This document shows positions 25,157-33,795 of a stretch of 64,000 bases of DNA, piece after piece (the stretch's first letter is position 1; every line of letters begins with the position of its first letter). The translations under genes were made by a program, and so were the position numbers. A model generated the notes under the pieces. The model saw only the letters and a list, made by a program, of their open reading frames with translations, did not search any database and was not told the DNA's origin. The stretch is from the NCBI RefSeq assembly GCF_900102425.1, contig NZ_FNBT01000006.1:62001-126000 (forward strand), given 5' to 3'. Source of the stretch: Blastococcus aurantiacus. Lineage in GTDB: Bacteria; Actinomycetota; Actinomycetes; Mycobacteriales; Geodermatophilaceae.

Positions 25157-26155
25157 TCAGGTCAGGGCGTCGGCGAACAGCGGGACGGCGTTCTCCAGCG
25201 CGTACCGGATGCTCGGCGCCGTGCCGATCGAGAAGGCGTTGGCCAGCGCCTCGTCCTCCAGGACCACCACGCGTCCGTCCTGCACCGACGGCAGGGCCTG
25301 CCACAGCGGGTCGGACGTGTACTCGGCGGCGTCGACGTAGATCGGGAAGGCGACGGTGAGCTCGGAGTCCAGCAGCGAGACCTGCTCCTCGCTCACCGGG
25401 ATGTAGAAGCTGTCGGTCGCCTGGTCCTGGATGGCCGGCTTGTTGACGAAGCCGAGCTCCTCCATGAAGTCGACCCGGGTGTCGCCCTGCACGTAGGCGG
25501 TGTAGCCCTCGGCCGTGAAGGCCGCCACGGCCACCTCGGTGCCCTCGAACTCGGGGTGCTCCGCAGCGGCGGCCTCGAAGGCCTCGGTCACCTCGGCGGC
25601 GAGCTCGTCGGCCTCGTCGGTCCGGCCTAGCGCCTGGCCGACCAGTTCCAGCTGCTGCTCGTAGGTGGTCTGGAAGGCCCCGACCCCCTCGGGGGCCCCG
25701 ACCGTCGGGGCGATCTGGCTGAGCAGGTCGTAGCGCTCCTGGGTGCCGTCGGACTTCGTGTCGAGGATGAGGTCCGGCTCCAGCGCGGCGATCGCCTCGA
25801 AGCTGGGCTCGCTCGTGTCGATGAGCTCGGGAGCCTCGTCGTAGAGCCCCTCGGACCACGGGCCCACGCCCTCGCCGCCGAAGGCCAGCCAGTCGCTCGC
25901 GCCGACGGGCTGCACGCCCAGGGCCAGCGCCGTCTCCGCGTCTCCCCAGCCGAGGGCCACCACGCGGGTGGGCTCCTCCTCGATTACCACGTCGCCGAAG
26001 GCGGTGGACACGGTGACGGGGAAGGCGCCCGAGGAGCTGCCGCCGCCGTCGCCACCCGCGTTCGAGGTGGTGTCGTCGTCGGAACCGCAGCCGGTGACGA
26101 CCAGGGCGGCGGCGGCCAGCAGGGCGGCGCCACGGAGAAGGGGACGGGGGGACAT
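25157..26155 (-). CDS. Iron-siderophore ABC transporter substrate-binding lipoprotein
   Basis: The 332-residue lipoprotein has a signal peptide (MSPRPLLRGAALLAAAALVV, lipobox VVTGC) followed by a periplasmic-binding fold of the FhuD/FecB type. Visible parts are VVALGWGDAETALALGVQPVGASDW, FEAIAALEPDLILDTK and a late SDPLWQALPSVQDGRVVVLEDE. It should bind a ferric siderophore outside the membrane. No permease or ATPase gene is adjacent, so it must use components encoded elsewhere. An iron box lies 20 bp upstream of the ATG at 26155. It sits between mftE and mftF and is oriented against them. Confidence 0.9.
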   Translation of the reverse strand: MSPRPLLRGAALLAAAALVVTGCGSDDDTTSNAGGDGGGSSSGAFPVTVSTAFGDVVIEEEPTRVVALGWGDAETALALGVQPVGASDWLAFGGEGVGPWSEGLYDEAPELIDTSEPSFEAIAALEPDLILDTKSDGTQERYDLLSQIAPTVGAPEGVGAFQTTYEQQLELVGQALGRTDEADELAAEVTEAFEAAAAEHPEFEGTEVAVAAFTAEGYTAYVQGDTRVDFMEELGFVNKPAIQDQATDSFYIPVSEEQVSLLDSELTVAFPIYVDAAEYTSDPLWQALPSVQDGRVVVLEDEALANAFSIGTAPSIRYALENAVPLFADALT

Positions 26156-26174
26156 GCGGAGCTCCTTCGGGCGG

Positions 26175-26193
26175 TCAGGTAAGGCTGACCTAA
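26175..26193 (-). promoter_or_regulatory. IdeR/DtxR iron box
   Basis: Read on the minus strand, TTAGGTCAGCCTTACCTGA matches the IdeR/DtxR consensus TTAGGTTAGGCTAACCTAA at 15 of 19 positions. It lies immediately upstream of the siderophore-binding lipoprotein gene, so iron repression is expected. The mftF start is 76 bp away on the other side. Confidence 0.8.
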
Positions 26194-26268
26194 CCACAAC
26201 GGGCGTCCGCCGAGGCCACCGCCCCGTCCCGGCGGCACCGCCGTCGCGCTCCAGGGGAGACTCCTCCG

Positions 26269-27696
26269 GTGCACGCATCGGCCCCCGCGGCGCTCCCCAC
26301 CGCGCCGGCGGACCGGCTCCCCGACGGGTTCGCGGTCCGGCTGGACCCGCGCGTCCGGCGCCGGGACGGCGGGGCGACGCTGCTCGGCGGCTCGCCGTTG
26401 CGGCTGCTGCGCCTGGTCCCGCGTGCCCGGGCGCTCCTGACCGGCGACCGGCTCGTCGTCCGGGACGCGACGACGGCCTCGCTCGCCGCGAGCCTGCTCG
26501 ACGCGGGGCTGGCGCACCCGGATCGCCCGCCCGCCGCCGGTGCGGCCGACGTCACCGTGGTGGTTCCCGTCAAGGACCGGCCGGCCGAGCTCGCCCGGCT
26601 GCTCGCGGCCCTGCGCGCCGATCCGGGCACCGAGGGCCTGCCGGTCGTGGTGGTGGACGACGGCTCGTCGTCCCCGGTACGCGCGGCCGACGCCGTCGTC
26701 GTCCGCCAGGGGACGTCCCTCGGCCCGGCGGCGGCGCGCAACGCGGGCCTCCGGGAGGCGCGCACCCCGTTCGTCGCCTTCCTGGACTCCGACTGCGTGC
26801 CGCGGCCGGGGTGGCTGGCCGTCCTCCGCCCGCACCTGGACGACCCGCGGCTGGCGGTCGTCGCCCCCCGGATCGTCGGCCTGCCCGGCGCGGGCTGGCT
26901 GCACGACCACGAGGCGGTCGCGGGCGCACTCGACATGGGCGTGCACCCCGCGCCGGTCCGGCCGCTGTCGGCCGTCTCCTACGTGCCCAGCGCCGCGCTG
27001 CTGTGCCGCCGGTCCGCGCTGGGGACGGACGGCTTCGACGAGGCGCTGCGCGTGGCCGAGGACGTCGACCTCGTGTGGCGGCTGTCGGCGGCGGGCTGGC
27101 GGGTGCGCCTCGACCCGGCCGCCGAGGTGGCCCACGAGAACCCGACGCGGACGGCGGAGTGGGTCCGCCGGCGCGCCTTCTACGGCACCGGCGCGGCGCT
27201 GCTGGCGGAACGGCACGGCTCGCTGGTCTCGCCGCTGGTCGTCGCCCCGGAGCTGGCGGCCGCCGCGGCGCTGGCGGTGGCCGGGGGACGGGCCGGCCGG
27301 GCCGTGGCCCTGGGGGTGCTCGCCACCAAGGCCGCCCGGCTGGCCCGTCGGCTGGCCCGGCCGGGGGAGCGGCCGCCGGTGGCGCTGGCCGTCGTCCTGA
27401 CCGCCCGCAGCAGCGGTGCGGCGGCGCGGGCGCTGGCCCGCGCGACCACGCGCCACCACTGGCCGCTGGCCCTGGCCGCGACCCTGGTCTCCGACCGGGC
27501 CCGGCGCTGGCTGCCGGCGCTCGCCCTCGCCGAGGGGCTGCTCGCCTGGCTGCCGCACCGGCACCGGGTCGGACCGGTCCGTCACGTCGCGACGCGACGC
27601 CTGGACGACCTCGCCTACGGGGCCGGCCTGTGGGCCGGGGCCGTCCGGGCGCGCTCCGCCCGGGCGCTGCTGCCCACCCGGCCACCCCGCGCGTGA
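26269..27696 (+). CDS. mftF: Mycofactocin glycosyltransferase MftF
   Basis: The 475-residue GT2-family enzyme has an N-terminal domain typical of MftF (RLPDGFAVRLDPRVRRRDGG then LLGGSPLRLLRLVPRA). The catalytic domain follows (VTVVVPVKDRP, VVVVDDGSS, ARNAGLREA, FLDSDCVPRPGW, AEDVDLVWRLSAAGW). A C-terminal region with hydrophobic helices comes last. MftF adds beta-1,4-linked glucose units to premycofactocin. The start is GTG. It is 8 kb from mftC and separated from mftE by the iron-regulated lipoprotein gene, which reads the other way. Confidence 0.9.
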   Translation: MHASAPAALPTAPADRLPDGFAVRLDPRVRRRDGGATLLGGSPLRLLRLVPRARALLTGDRLVVRDATTASLAASLLDAGLAHPDRPPAAGAADVTVVVPVKDRPAELARLLAALRADPGTEGLPVVVVDDGSSSPVRAADAVVVRQGTSLGPAAARNAGLREARTPFVAFLDSDCVPRPGWLAVLRPHLDDPRLAVVAPRIVGLPGAGWLHDHEAVAGALDMGVHPAPVRPLSAVSYVPSAALLCRRSALGTDGFDEALRVAEDVDLVWRLSAAGWRVRLDPAAEVAHENPTRTAEWVRRRAFYGTGAALLAERHGSLVSPLVVAPELAAAAALAVAGGRAGRAVALGVLATKAARLARRLARPGERPPVALAVVLTARSSGAAARALARATTRHHWPLALAATLVSDRARRWLPALALAEGLLAWLPHRHRVGPVRHVATRRLDDLAYGAGLWAGAVRARSARALLPTRPPRA

Positions 27697-27827
27697 CACC
27701 GGTGTGAACTCCCGGCGATCTTCCGCCGATCCGGAATGACCGGCGCCCGACCGCGCTTGTCGCCGTTCGTACTGCGGTCCGGCCAGCGTGGGTCCCCGCT
27801 CCATCGCGCTTCCCGAAGGACCCCTCC

Positions 27828-29090
27828 GTGACCACCCTGCACGAACGACCCGCAGCCGTTCCCGCGCCCACGGTGCAGCCGCCCGGCCCGGCCCGCACCG
27901 CGCTGGTCCTGGGCGCCTTCGTCGCCATCGGCCCGCTGACCATCGACATGTACCTGCCGGCCCTGCCGACCATCGAGCGGGAGCTCGAGACGACGTCGGC
28001 CGCGGTGCAGCTCACGCTCACCGGCACCCTGATCGGCCTGGCGCTGGGGCAGCTCGTCCTGGGCCCGCTGTCGGACGCGCTCGGCCGCAAGCGGCCCCTG
28101 CTGGCGGGCACCGCGCTGCACGTGCTGGCGTCCCTGCTGGTGATCGTCGCCCCGAACCTCGCCGTCCTCGGTGCGCTGCGCGTGCTGCAGGGCGTCGGGA
28201 CCGCGGCCGGCGCGGTCATCGCCATCGCCATCGTGCGGGACCTCTACGACGGGCGGGCCGCCGCGACCATGCTGTCGCGGCTGTTCCTCGTGCTCGGCGC
28301 GGCGCCGGTGCTGGCGCCCACGATCGGCGGCGAGATGCTGCGCTACACCTCGTGGCGGGGCATCTTCGCCGTGCTGGCGGTGTACGGCGTCGTGATGATC
28401 GCGGTGGGCGCGCGCCTGCTCCCCGAGACCCTGCCCCCGGAGCGCCGCCGGTCGAGCGGGATCGCGGGCACGCTGCGCGGCTACCGGGGGCTGCTGCACG
28501 ACCGCGCCTACGTGGGGCTGGTGCTCGTCGCCGGGCTGACCATGGCGGGCCTGTTCAGCTACGTGTCGGGGTCGGCCTTCGTCTACCAGGGCGAGTTCGG
28601 CCTCGACGAGCAGCAGTTCGGCCTGCTCTTCGGTGCCGGCGCCTTCTGGCTCATCGCCGCGACGCAGCTCAACCCGGTCCTGCTCCGCCGCTGGTCGCCG
28701 GCGCAGGTCCTCGTGACCGGCACGGTGGCCGGTGCGGCGGCGGGCGCCGCGCTCGTGGCGCTGGCGCTGACCACCACCGGCGGCCTGTGGGGCGTCGCGC
28801 TCAGCCTGTGGGCGGTGCTCTTCGCCTGCGGGCTGGCGCTGCCCAACGCCCCCGCCCTGGCGCTGTCCCGGCACGGCGACGCCGCGGGCACTGCCGCCGC
28901 GCTGCTCGGCGCCGTCCAGTTCGGCGTCGGCGCCCTGGTCTCCCCGGTGGTCGGCCTGCTCGGCAACGACGCCGCCGCGATCGGCACGGTCGTGGTGACC
29001 GCACTGGGGCTCGCCATCGCCATCCTCGTCCTCGTCGTCCGCCCCTGGCAGCTGGTCGTCGACGACGAGGCCGTGGTGCCGGCCGCATGA
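27828..29090 (+). CDS. Bcr/CflA-type MFS drug efflux transporter
   Basis: The 420-residue 12-helix transporter begins MTTLHERPAAV. The first helix carries VAIGPLTIDMYLPALPTIERE, the hallmark of the Bcr/CflA drug-resistance group. Motif A is seen as GPLSDALGRKRPLL and motif C as GAAPVLAPTIGGEML. It should export drugs or metabolites in exchange for protons. The GTG start has AAGGACC 8 bp upstream. Its stop overlaps the ATG of the next transporter (ATGA), so the two are translationally coupled. Confidence 0.9.
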   Translation: MTTLHERPAAVPAPTVQPPGPARTALVLGAFVAIGPLTIDMYLPALPTIERELETTSAAVQLTLTGTLIGLALGQLVLGPLSDALGRKRPLLAGTALHVLASLLVIVAPNLAVLGALRVLQGVGTAAGAVIAIAIVRDLYDGRAAATMLSRLFLVLGAAPVLAPTIGGEMLRYTSWRGIFAVLAVYGVVMIAVGARLLPETLPPERRRSSGIAGTLRGYRGLLHDRAYVGLVLVAGLTMAGLFSYVSGSAFVYQGEFGLDEQQFGLLFGAGAFWLIAATQLNPVLLRRWSPAQVLVTGTVAGAAAGAALVALALTTTGGLWGVALSLWAVLFACGLALPNAPALALSRHGDAAGTAAALLGAVQFGVGALVSPVVGLLGNDAAAIGTVVVTALGLAIAILVLVVRPWQLVVDDEAVVPAA

Positions 29091-30352
29091 GCGCACACCC
29101 GGAGCTCTCCCGGAGGCGCACGGCCGCCGCGGTCGTCGCCCTCGCGCTGGGCGGCTTCGCGATCGGCACGACGGAGTTCGTGACCATGGGGCTGCTGCCC
29201 GACGTGGCCGAGGGCGTCGACATCGACATCCCCACCGCGGGGCACGTCATCTCCCTCTACGCGCTGGGCGTCGTCGTCGGCGCGCCGGTGATCGCCGCCC
29301 TCGGGACGAAGCTCCCGCGGCGCGGCCTGCTGATGGGGCTCATGGTCGCGTTCATCGTCGGCAACGCCCTGACCGCGCTCGCGCCGGGCTACGGGTCGCT
29401 GCTGGCCGCCCGATTCGTCGCCGGGCTGCCGCACGGGGCCTACTTCGGCGTCGCGTCGCTGGTGGCCGCCTCCCTCGTGGCGCCGCACCTGCGCGGGCGG
29501 GCGGTCAGCTCGGTGATGCTCGGCCTGGCGGTGGCGAACGTGGCCGGTGTGCCGGCGGCGACCTGGCTGGGCCAGCAGCTCGGCTGGCGCAGCGCCTACT
29601 GGGCCGTGGTGGTGATCGGCGCCCTGACGATCGCCGCCGTCGCCGCGGTCGTGCCGGCGTCCCCGGGCAACCGCGAGGCGACCGTGCGCACCGAGCTCGG
29701 TGCCCTGCGGCGTCCGCAGGTCCTGCTCACCCTCCTGGTGGGCGTCGTCGGGTTCGGCGGCATGTTCGCCGTCTACAGCTACGTCGCGCCGCTGGTCACC
29801 GACGTGACCGGCATGTCGCGCGCGTCCATCCCGCTCGTGCTGCTCGCCTTCGGCGCCGGTGGAGTGGCGGGGACGGCGCTCGGCGGGCGGCTGGCCGACC
29901 TGGCGCTGTTCCGGTCGCTGGTGGGCGCCAACGTCGCCACCGGCCTGCTGCTCGCCCTGATCCCGCTGGCCGCCCGCACCCCGGTCACGATCGTGGCGGC
30001 GATGTTCCTGCTCGGCGCGGGCGCCTCCACGCTGGTGATCTGCCTCCAGATGCGGCTCATGGAGGTCGCCGGCGAGGCGCAGATGCTGGGGGCGGCACTC
30101 AACCACTCGGCGCTCAACGCCGCCAACGCCCTGGGCGCGTGGTCCGGGGGCCTGGTCATCGCGGCGGGGCTCGGGTACACCGCGCCGGGCTTGCTGGGGG
30201 CGGCGTTCGCCGCGGCCGGGCTGCTCGCCCTGGCCGCCTCGGCCGTCCTGCGCCGGCGCGAGCTGCGCCTTCCGGAGACGCGCCCGGAACACCCGTCCCA
30301 CCCGGCTCAGGACGCCCGCGGCGCACAGGTGAGGGAGCACGCCGGGCGGTAG
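29087..30352 (+). CDS. DHA1-type MFS transporter (AraJ/Cmx-like)
   Basis: The 421-residue, 12-helix transporter begins MSAHPELSRRRTAAAVVALALGG. The first helix contains GTTEFVTMGLLPDVA, the mark of the AraJ/YdhP/Cmx group that includes chloramphenicol exporters. A GALGTKLPRRGLLMGLM-like loop follows. The start ATG overlaps the previous gene's TGA by 4 bp, which explains the single transcript. A two-gene run of distinct MFS pumps suggests export of related compounds; the substrates are unknown. Confidence 0.88.
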   Translation: MSAHPELSRRRTAAAVVALALGGFAIGTTEFVTMGLLPDVAEGVDIDIPTAGHVISLYALGVVVGAPVIAALGTKLPRRGLLMGLMVAFIVGNALTALAPGYGSLLAARFVAGLPHGAYFGVASLVAASLVAPHLRGRAVSSVMLGLAVANVAGVPAATWLGQQLGWRSAYWAVVVIGALTIAAVAAVVPASPGNREATVRTELGALRRPQVLLTLLVGVVGFGGMFAVYSYVAPLVTDVTGMSRASIPLVLLAFGAGGVAGTALGGRLADLALFRSLVGANVATGLLLALIPLAARTPVTIVAAMFLLGAGASTLVICLQMRLMEVAGEAQMLGAALNHSALNAANALGAWSGGLVIAAGLGYTAPGLLGAAFAAAGLLALAASAVLRRRELRLPETRPEHPSHPAQDARGAQVREHAGR

Positions 30353-30437
30353 CGTCGTGACGCCGCCGGTCCGTACTCGTCCGTCCCACCCGGGGCTCGT
30401 GCGGGGCCGGCGGGACGCAGCCCAGGAGGGTCCAGCC

Positions 30438-31682
30438 GTGCAACTGGAGAACTCGTTCCACGTGCCCCTGCCCGTCGACGAGGCGTGGCGGGTGCTGCTC
30501 GACATCGAGCGCACGGCGCCGTGCATGCCGGGAGCGCAGCTCGACTCCGCCGGCGACGACGAGTGCACCGGCTCGATCAAGGTCAAGCTGGGGCCGATCA
30601 ACCTGACCTACCAGGGCAAGGCCTCGATCAAGCAGAAGGACGACGCCACGCACCGCGCGGTCATCGACGCCCGCGGCAAGGACCAGCGCGGCAACGGGAC
30701 GGCGGCGGCGGTCATCACCGCGACCCTCGCGGCCGACGGTGACACGACGCGCGTCGACGTGGTCACCGACCTGACCATCACCGGCCGGCCGGCGCAGTTC
30801 GGCCGCGGCGTGATGACCGACGTCGGCGACAAGATGCTGGCCCAGTTCGCCGAGAAGCTCGCCGCCCAGCTCGGCGCGCCCGCTGCGTCTCCCGCCCCGA
30901 CTCCCGCCCCGTCTCCCGCTCCCGTCGCGGCGCCGGGCCCGGCCGCCAAGGCGGCGGCCACGGCCACCGGCGCGGTCGAGGAGATCGCGGCCTCGGTCGA
31001 GCAGGTGCCCGGTGACGGCCCCGCCGCGAAGGTCGTGAAGAAGGCGGCCGCCGCCACGAAGAAGGCTGCCGCGAGCGCCACCGAGAAGGTGAGCGAACCC
31101 GCCGCCTCGCCCACGAAGAAGTCCGCGCCCGCGAAGAAGACGGCCGCGGCCAAGGCGCCGGAGAAGGCTGCCCCCGCGAAGAAGGCGGCAGCCCCGAAGA
31201 GTGCGCCGGCCAAGGCAGCCGGGAAGCCTGCGGCCGCCGAGAAGCCCGCAGCGACCGATAAGCCCGCAGCGACCGAGAAGCCCGCAGCGACCGCAAAGCC
31301 TGCGGCGGCGAAGGCTGCTCCCGCGACGATGGCCGCGCCGCCCGGGGCTCCCCTGCCCGCCGAGACCGCCGTCCCCGCGGATGTCGCTCCCGCGTCCGGC
31401 GGTGCCCGGCGGCCCAGCGGCCCGCCGAAGGGACCCTCGGCGCCCCCGGCCCGGCCCGCGACGGGAGCCCCGGTCCGCAGCGTCCCGTCGTCCGGCCCCC
31501 GCGCCGCGCCCTCCACGCCGTCCGGGGCGCCCACCCCGGTGGGCACGCCTGCGCGCCCGGAGCCGATCGACCTGCTCGAGGTGTCCGCCGGTGGGCCCGG
31601 CCGGTACGCGCCCGCCGTCGGCGCCGCGGCCGCGGTCGTCGCGGTGGTCCTGTTCGTCCGCCGCCGCCGGCGTCGCCGCTGA
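30438..31682 (+). CDS. CoxG-like SRPBCC domain with histone-H1-like tail and membrane anchor
   Basis: The 414-residue protein has three parts. Residues 1-145 form a CoxG-type SRPBCC domain (ENSFHVPLPVDEAWRVLLDIER, CMPGAQL, FGRGVMTDVGDKMLAQFAEKLA). Residues about 150-380 are Ala/Pro/Lys-rich with many AKK, PAKK and EKPAATDKPAAT repeats, like histone H1 tails. Residues about 385-414 hold a single hydrophobic helix followed by RRRRRRR. The last part suggests a C-terminal membrane anchor with the rest in the cytoplasm. CoxG domains in CO dehydrogenase clusters recruit partners to the membrane; no CO dehydrogenase genes are present here. AGGAGG supports the GTG at 30438. Confidence 0.85.
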   Translation: MQLENSFHVPLPVDEAWRVLLDIERTAPCMPGAQLDSAGDDECTGSIKVKLGPINLTYQGKASIKQKDDATHRAVIDARGKDQRGNGTAAAVITATLAADGDTTRVDVVTDLTITGRPAQFGRGVMTDVGDKMLAQFAEKLAAQLGAPAASPAPTPAPSPAPVAAPGPAAKAAATATGAVEEIAASVEQVPGDGPAAKVVKKAAAATKKAAASATEKVSEPAASPTKKSAPAKKTAAAKAPEKAAPAKKAAAPKSAPAKAAGKPAAAEKPAATDKPAATEKPAATAKPAAAKAAPATMAAPPGAPLPAETAVPADVAPASGGARRPSGPPKGPSAPPARPATGAPVRSVPSSGPRAAPSTPSGAPTPVGTPARPEPIDLLEVSAGGPGRYAPAVGAAAAVVAVVLFVRRRRRRR

Positions 31683-31688
31683 ACCCAG

Positions 31689-31751
31689 CCGACAAGGTGC
31701 GCGGACGACCCGCTCCGGAGCCCGGGACGGCGCATCTGCGCACCCTGTCGG
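31689..31751. terminator. Bidirectional terminator between convergent genes
   Basis: CCGACAAGGTGCGC (31689-31702) pairs with GCGCACCCTGTCGG (31738-31751) at 13 of 14 positions, with a 35-base loop. It separates the CoxG-like gene from the leftward hydrolase operon. Confidence 0.6.
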
Positions 31752-31763
31752 GGGCGCAGCGGC

Positions 31764-32384
31764 TCAGGCGGGCAGGACCTCGGTGAGCCAGGACAGCGCT
31801 GCCGCCGCGGCCAGCCCGGGGTTCTTCCTGAGCGAGTGGTCGCCCGGCACGGCGTAGACCGAGGCAAGGCCGTGCCCGGACAGCACCGCGGCGACGTCCT
31901 CGGGGCGCCCGAACGCGTCGGTCTCGCCCTGCACGACGACGATCGGCACGCCCACGCCGATCAGCTCCGGTGCGCGGGTCTTCTCGGGCCGCCCCGGCGG
32001 GTGCAGCGGGAAGGCCAGGGCCAGGACCCCGGCGGCGCCCTCGACCGCCGACGTCCGGCAGGCCACGCGTGCCCCTGCGCTCCGGCCCCCGAGCACCAGC
32101 CGGCCGGGCAGCCGGTCGGTCAGCCGGAGCCGGTCGAGCACCGCGCCCCACGCCTCGTCCAGCCGCGGCGGCGCAGGGGCGATCCGCTTGCCCGCCACGC
32201 GCCACGGCTGGTCCACCCGGTGCACCAGCCAGCCGGCGCCGGCCGCCTCCGCGGTCAGCGCCGCCAGGTCCGGCGCCTCGGCGCCGCCACCGGCGCCGTG
32301 CCCCAGCACGAGCGTGCCCGCGCTCCCGTCGCCGGTGCTGAGCACGCGGGCGGGCCCGTGCGGGGTCTCGATCAGCTCGCTCAT
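31764..32384 (-). CDS. Small alpha/beta hydrolase (KANL3/Tex30-like)
   Basis: The 206-residue protein has the hydrolase features LVLGHGAGGG near the N-terminus (oxyanion region), a nucleophile elbow in VLGGRSAGARVA (Ser of GRSAG), VVQGETDAFG with the candidate acid, and a VPGDHSL with the catalytic His. This matches the short alpha/beta hydrolases of the KANL3/Tex30 type. The substrate is unknown. Its ATG overlaps the stop of the HAD gene by 4 bp, so it is the last gene of a DedA-HAD-hydrolase operon. Confidence 0.85.
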   Translation of the reverse strand: MSELIETPHGPARVLSTGDGSAGTLVLGHGAGGGAEAPDLAALTAEAAGAGWLVHRVDQPWRVAGKRIAPAPPRLDEAWGAVLDRLRLTDRLPGRLVLGGRSAGARVACRTSAVEGAAGVLALAFPLHPPGRPEKTRAPELIGVGVPIVVVQGETDAFGRPEDVAAVLSGHGLASVYAVPGDHSLRKNPGLAAAAALSWLTEVLPA

Positions 32385-33049
32385 GCGGGCAGCGCCAGCA
32401 GCCCCTCGACGGCGCCGGCGAGGTCGCCGGCCTGCACGTGCGGCGCCTCGTAGACCGACGGGTACACCCGCTCGCTGCGCGGGAACCAGGCGCCGGTGAG
32501 CCCGGCCCGCTGGGCGCCGAGGACGTCCCATCCGTGCGCGGCCACGAGCGCAAGGCGATCCGGGGCCACGCCGCAGCGGCCCGCCGCCCACAGGTAGACC
32601 TCGCGCGCGGGCTTCCAGGCGCGGATCGCCTCGCTGGTCATCGTCGCCTCGACCAGTGGCGTGATCCCGCCGCGCTGGAGGCCGGCCTCGGCCACGCCCG
32701 GCGAGCCGTGCGACAGCGTCACCACCCGCACGCCGGCTTCGGTCAGCCGCCGCAGCGCCGGCGCGACGTCCGGGTGCGGCGCGAGCTCCGCGAAGCCGTC
32801 GAGCACGTCGGCGCGCTCCTCCGCCGACAGCGGGCTCTCCTGGGCGAGCGCTGCCTCGAAGGCGTCCCGGAAGGAGCACCAGCTGCCCACGACGGTGGCG
32901 GCGAAGCCGGTGAGCAGGGTCCGGGCGAAGACGGTGCGGAGCAGCGACTCCGGCTGCCCGTTCGCCACCAGCGCGGCGCGCACCGGCGCCAGGTCCAGCA
33001 GCGTCTCGTTGACGTCGAACGCGACGACCGCGGGGCGCCGGCGGGTCAT
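32381..33049 (-). CDS. HAD hydrolase, type II haloacid dehalogenase-like
   Basis: The 222-residue HAD-superfamily protein has motif I AFDVNETLLDLAP (nucleophile Asp11), motif II in VVTLSHGS and motif III Lys in RAWKPAREVY. The motif IV region, LVAAHGWDVLGAQRAGLTGAWFPR, matches type II haloacid dehalogenases. It could be a dehalogenase or a phosphatase. Both ends overlap neighbours: its ATG lies in the DedA stop region and its stop overlaps the hydrolase start, so all three should be translated together. Confidence 0.87.
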   Translation of the reverse strand: MTRRRPAVVAFDVNETLLDLAPVRAALVANGQPESLLRTVFARTLLTGFAATVVGSWCSFRDAFEAALAQESPLSAEERADVLDGFAELAPHPDVAPALRRLTEAGVRVVTLSHGSPGVAEAGLQRGGITPLVEATMTSEAIRAWKPAREVYLWAAGRCGVAPDRLALVAAHGWDVLGAQRAGLTGAWFPRSERVYPSVYEAPHVQAGDLAGAVEGLLALPA

Positions 33050-33723
33050 GCCTCGTCGCGCTCGTCGGCCGGCAGGTAGGCACCCGCCGACGGCGGGCGC
33101 CTCAGCTGCCCGGTCACCTTCTTGTAGACGAACCAGGCCACCGCGGCCACGACCGCGACGACCAGCGCGTAGTCCAGGTAGTGCAGGTTGTCCCGCACGA
33201 AGTCGCCGGCAGCCACCCCGAGCCCGATCAGCACGCTGTTCCAGATGAGGCTGCCCGCGGTCGTGAACAGGAGGAACTGCCCGATCGGCATCCGGACGAC
33301 GCCGGCGGGCACGGAGATGAAGCTGCGCACGATCGGCACCATGCGGCCGAAGAACACCGCCGACCGCCCGTGCCGCTCGAACCAGGCGAAGGTCTTGTCG
33401 ACGTCCTCGGTCTCCACGAGGGGGAGCCGGTCGAGGAAGGCGTGCGAGCGGCGCGGGCCCAGCGCGCGGCCCACGTAGTAGAAGAAGATCGCGCCCAGGA
33501 CCGAGCCCAGGGTGGCGAACAGGACGACCGGGACGACGTTCATCTCGCCGTCGTTGATGAGCACGCCGGCCAGCCCGAGCACCGCCTCGCTCGGGATCGG
33601 CGGGATCACCGTCTCGGCCAGGATGGCCAGCCCCACACCCACCGGCCCCAGCGAGTTCACCAGGTCCAGCAGGAATCCGGTGATCCCGCCCTCGTCGGAG
33701 GCGGCGGCGGCGAGGAGGTCCAT
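33046..33723 (-). CDS. DedA family membrane protein
   Basis: The 225-residue integral membrane protein has family signatures: LAILAETVIPPIPSEAVLGLAGVL near the N-terminus, GSVLGAIFFYYVGRALG, and FFGRMVPIVRSFISVPAGVVRMP with the conserved Arg. DedA proteins take part in lipid-carrier or phospholipid translocation and membrane homeostasis. It is the first gene of the leftward operon with HAD and hydrolase genes. It is divergent from the amidohydrolase gene with 72 bp between starts. Confidence 0.92.
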   Translation of the reverse strand: MDLLAAAASDEGGITGFLLDLVNSLGPVGVGLAILAETVIPPIPSEAVLGLAGVLINDGEMNVVPVVLFATLGSVLGAIFFYYVGRALGPRRSHAFLDRLPLVETEDVDKTFAWFERHGRSAVFFGRMVPIVRSFISVPAGVVRMPIGQFLLFTTAGSLIWNSVLIGLGVAAGDFVRDNLHYLDYALVVAVVAAVAWFVYKKVTGQLRRPPSAGAYLPADERDEA

Positions 33724-33795
33724 GACTCCACGGTATCGGCCGCTCCCGGTGCGCTGCCGCGACGCGGACGGTCGGCGCGGCTAGCGTCGCCAGGT

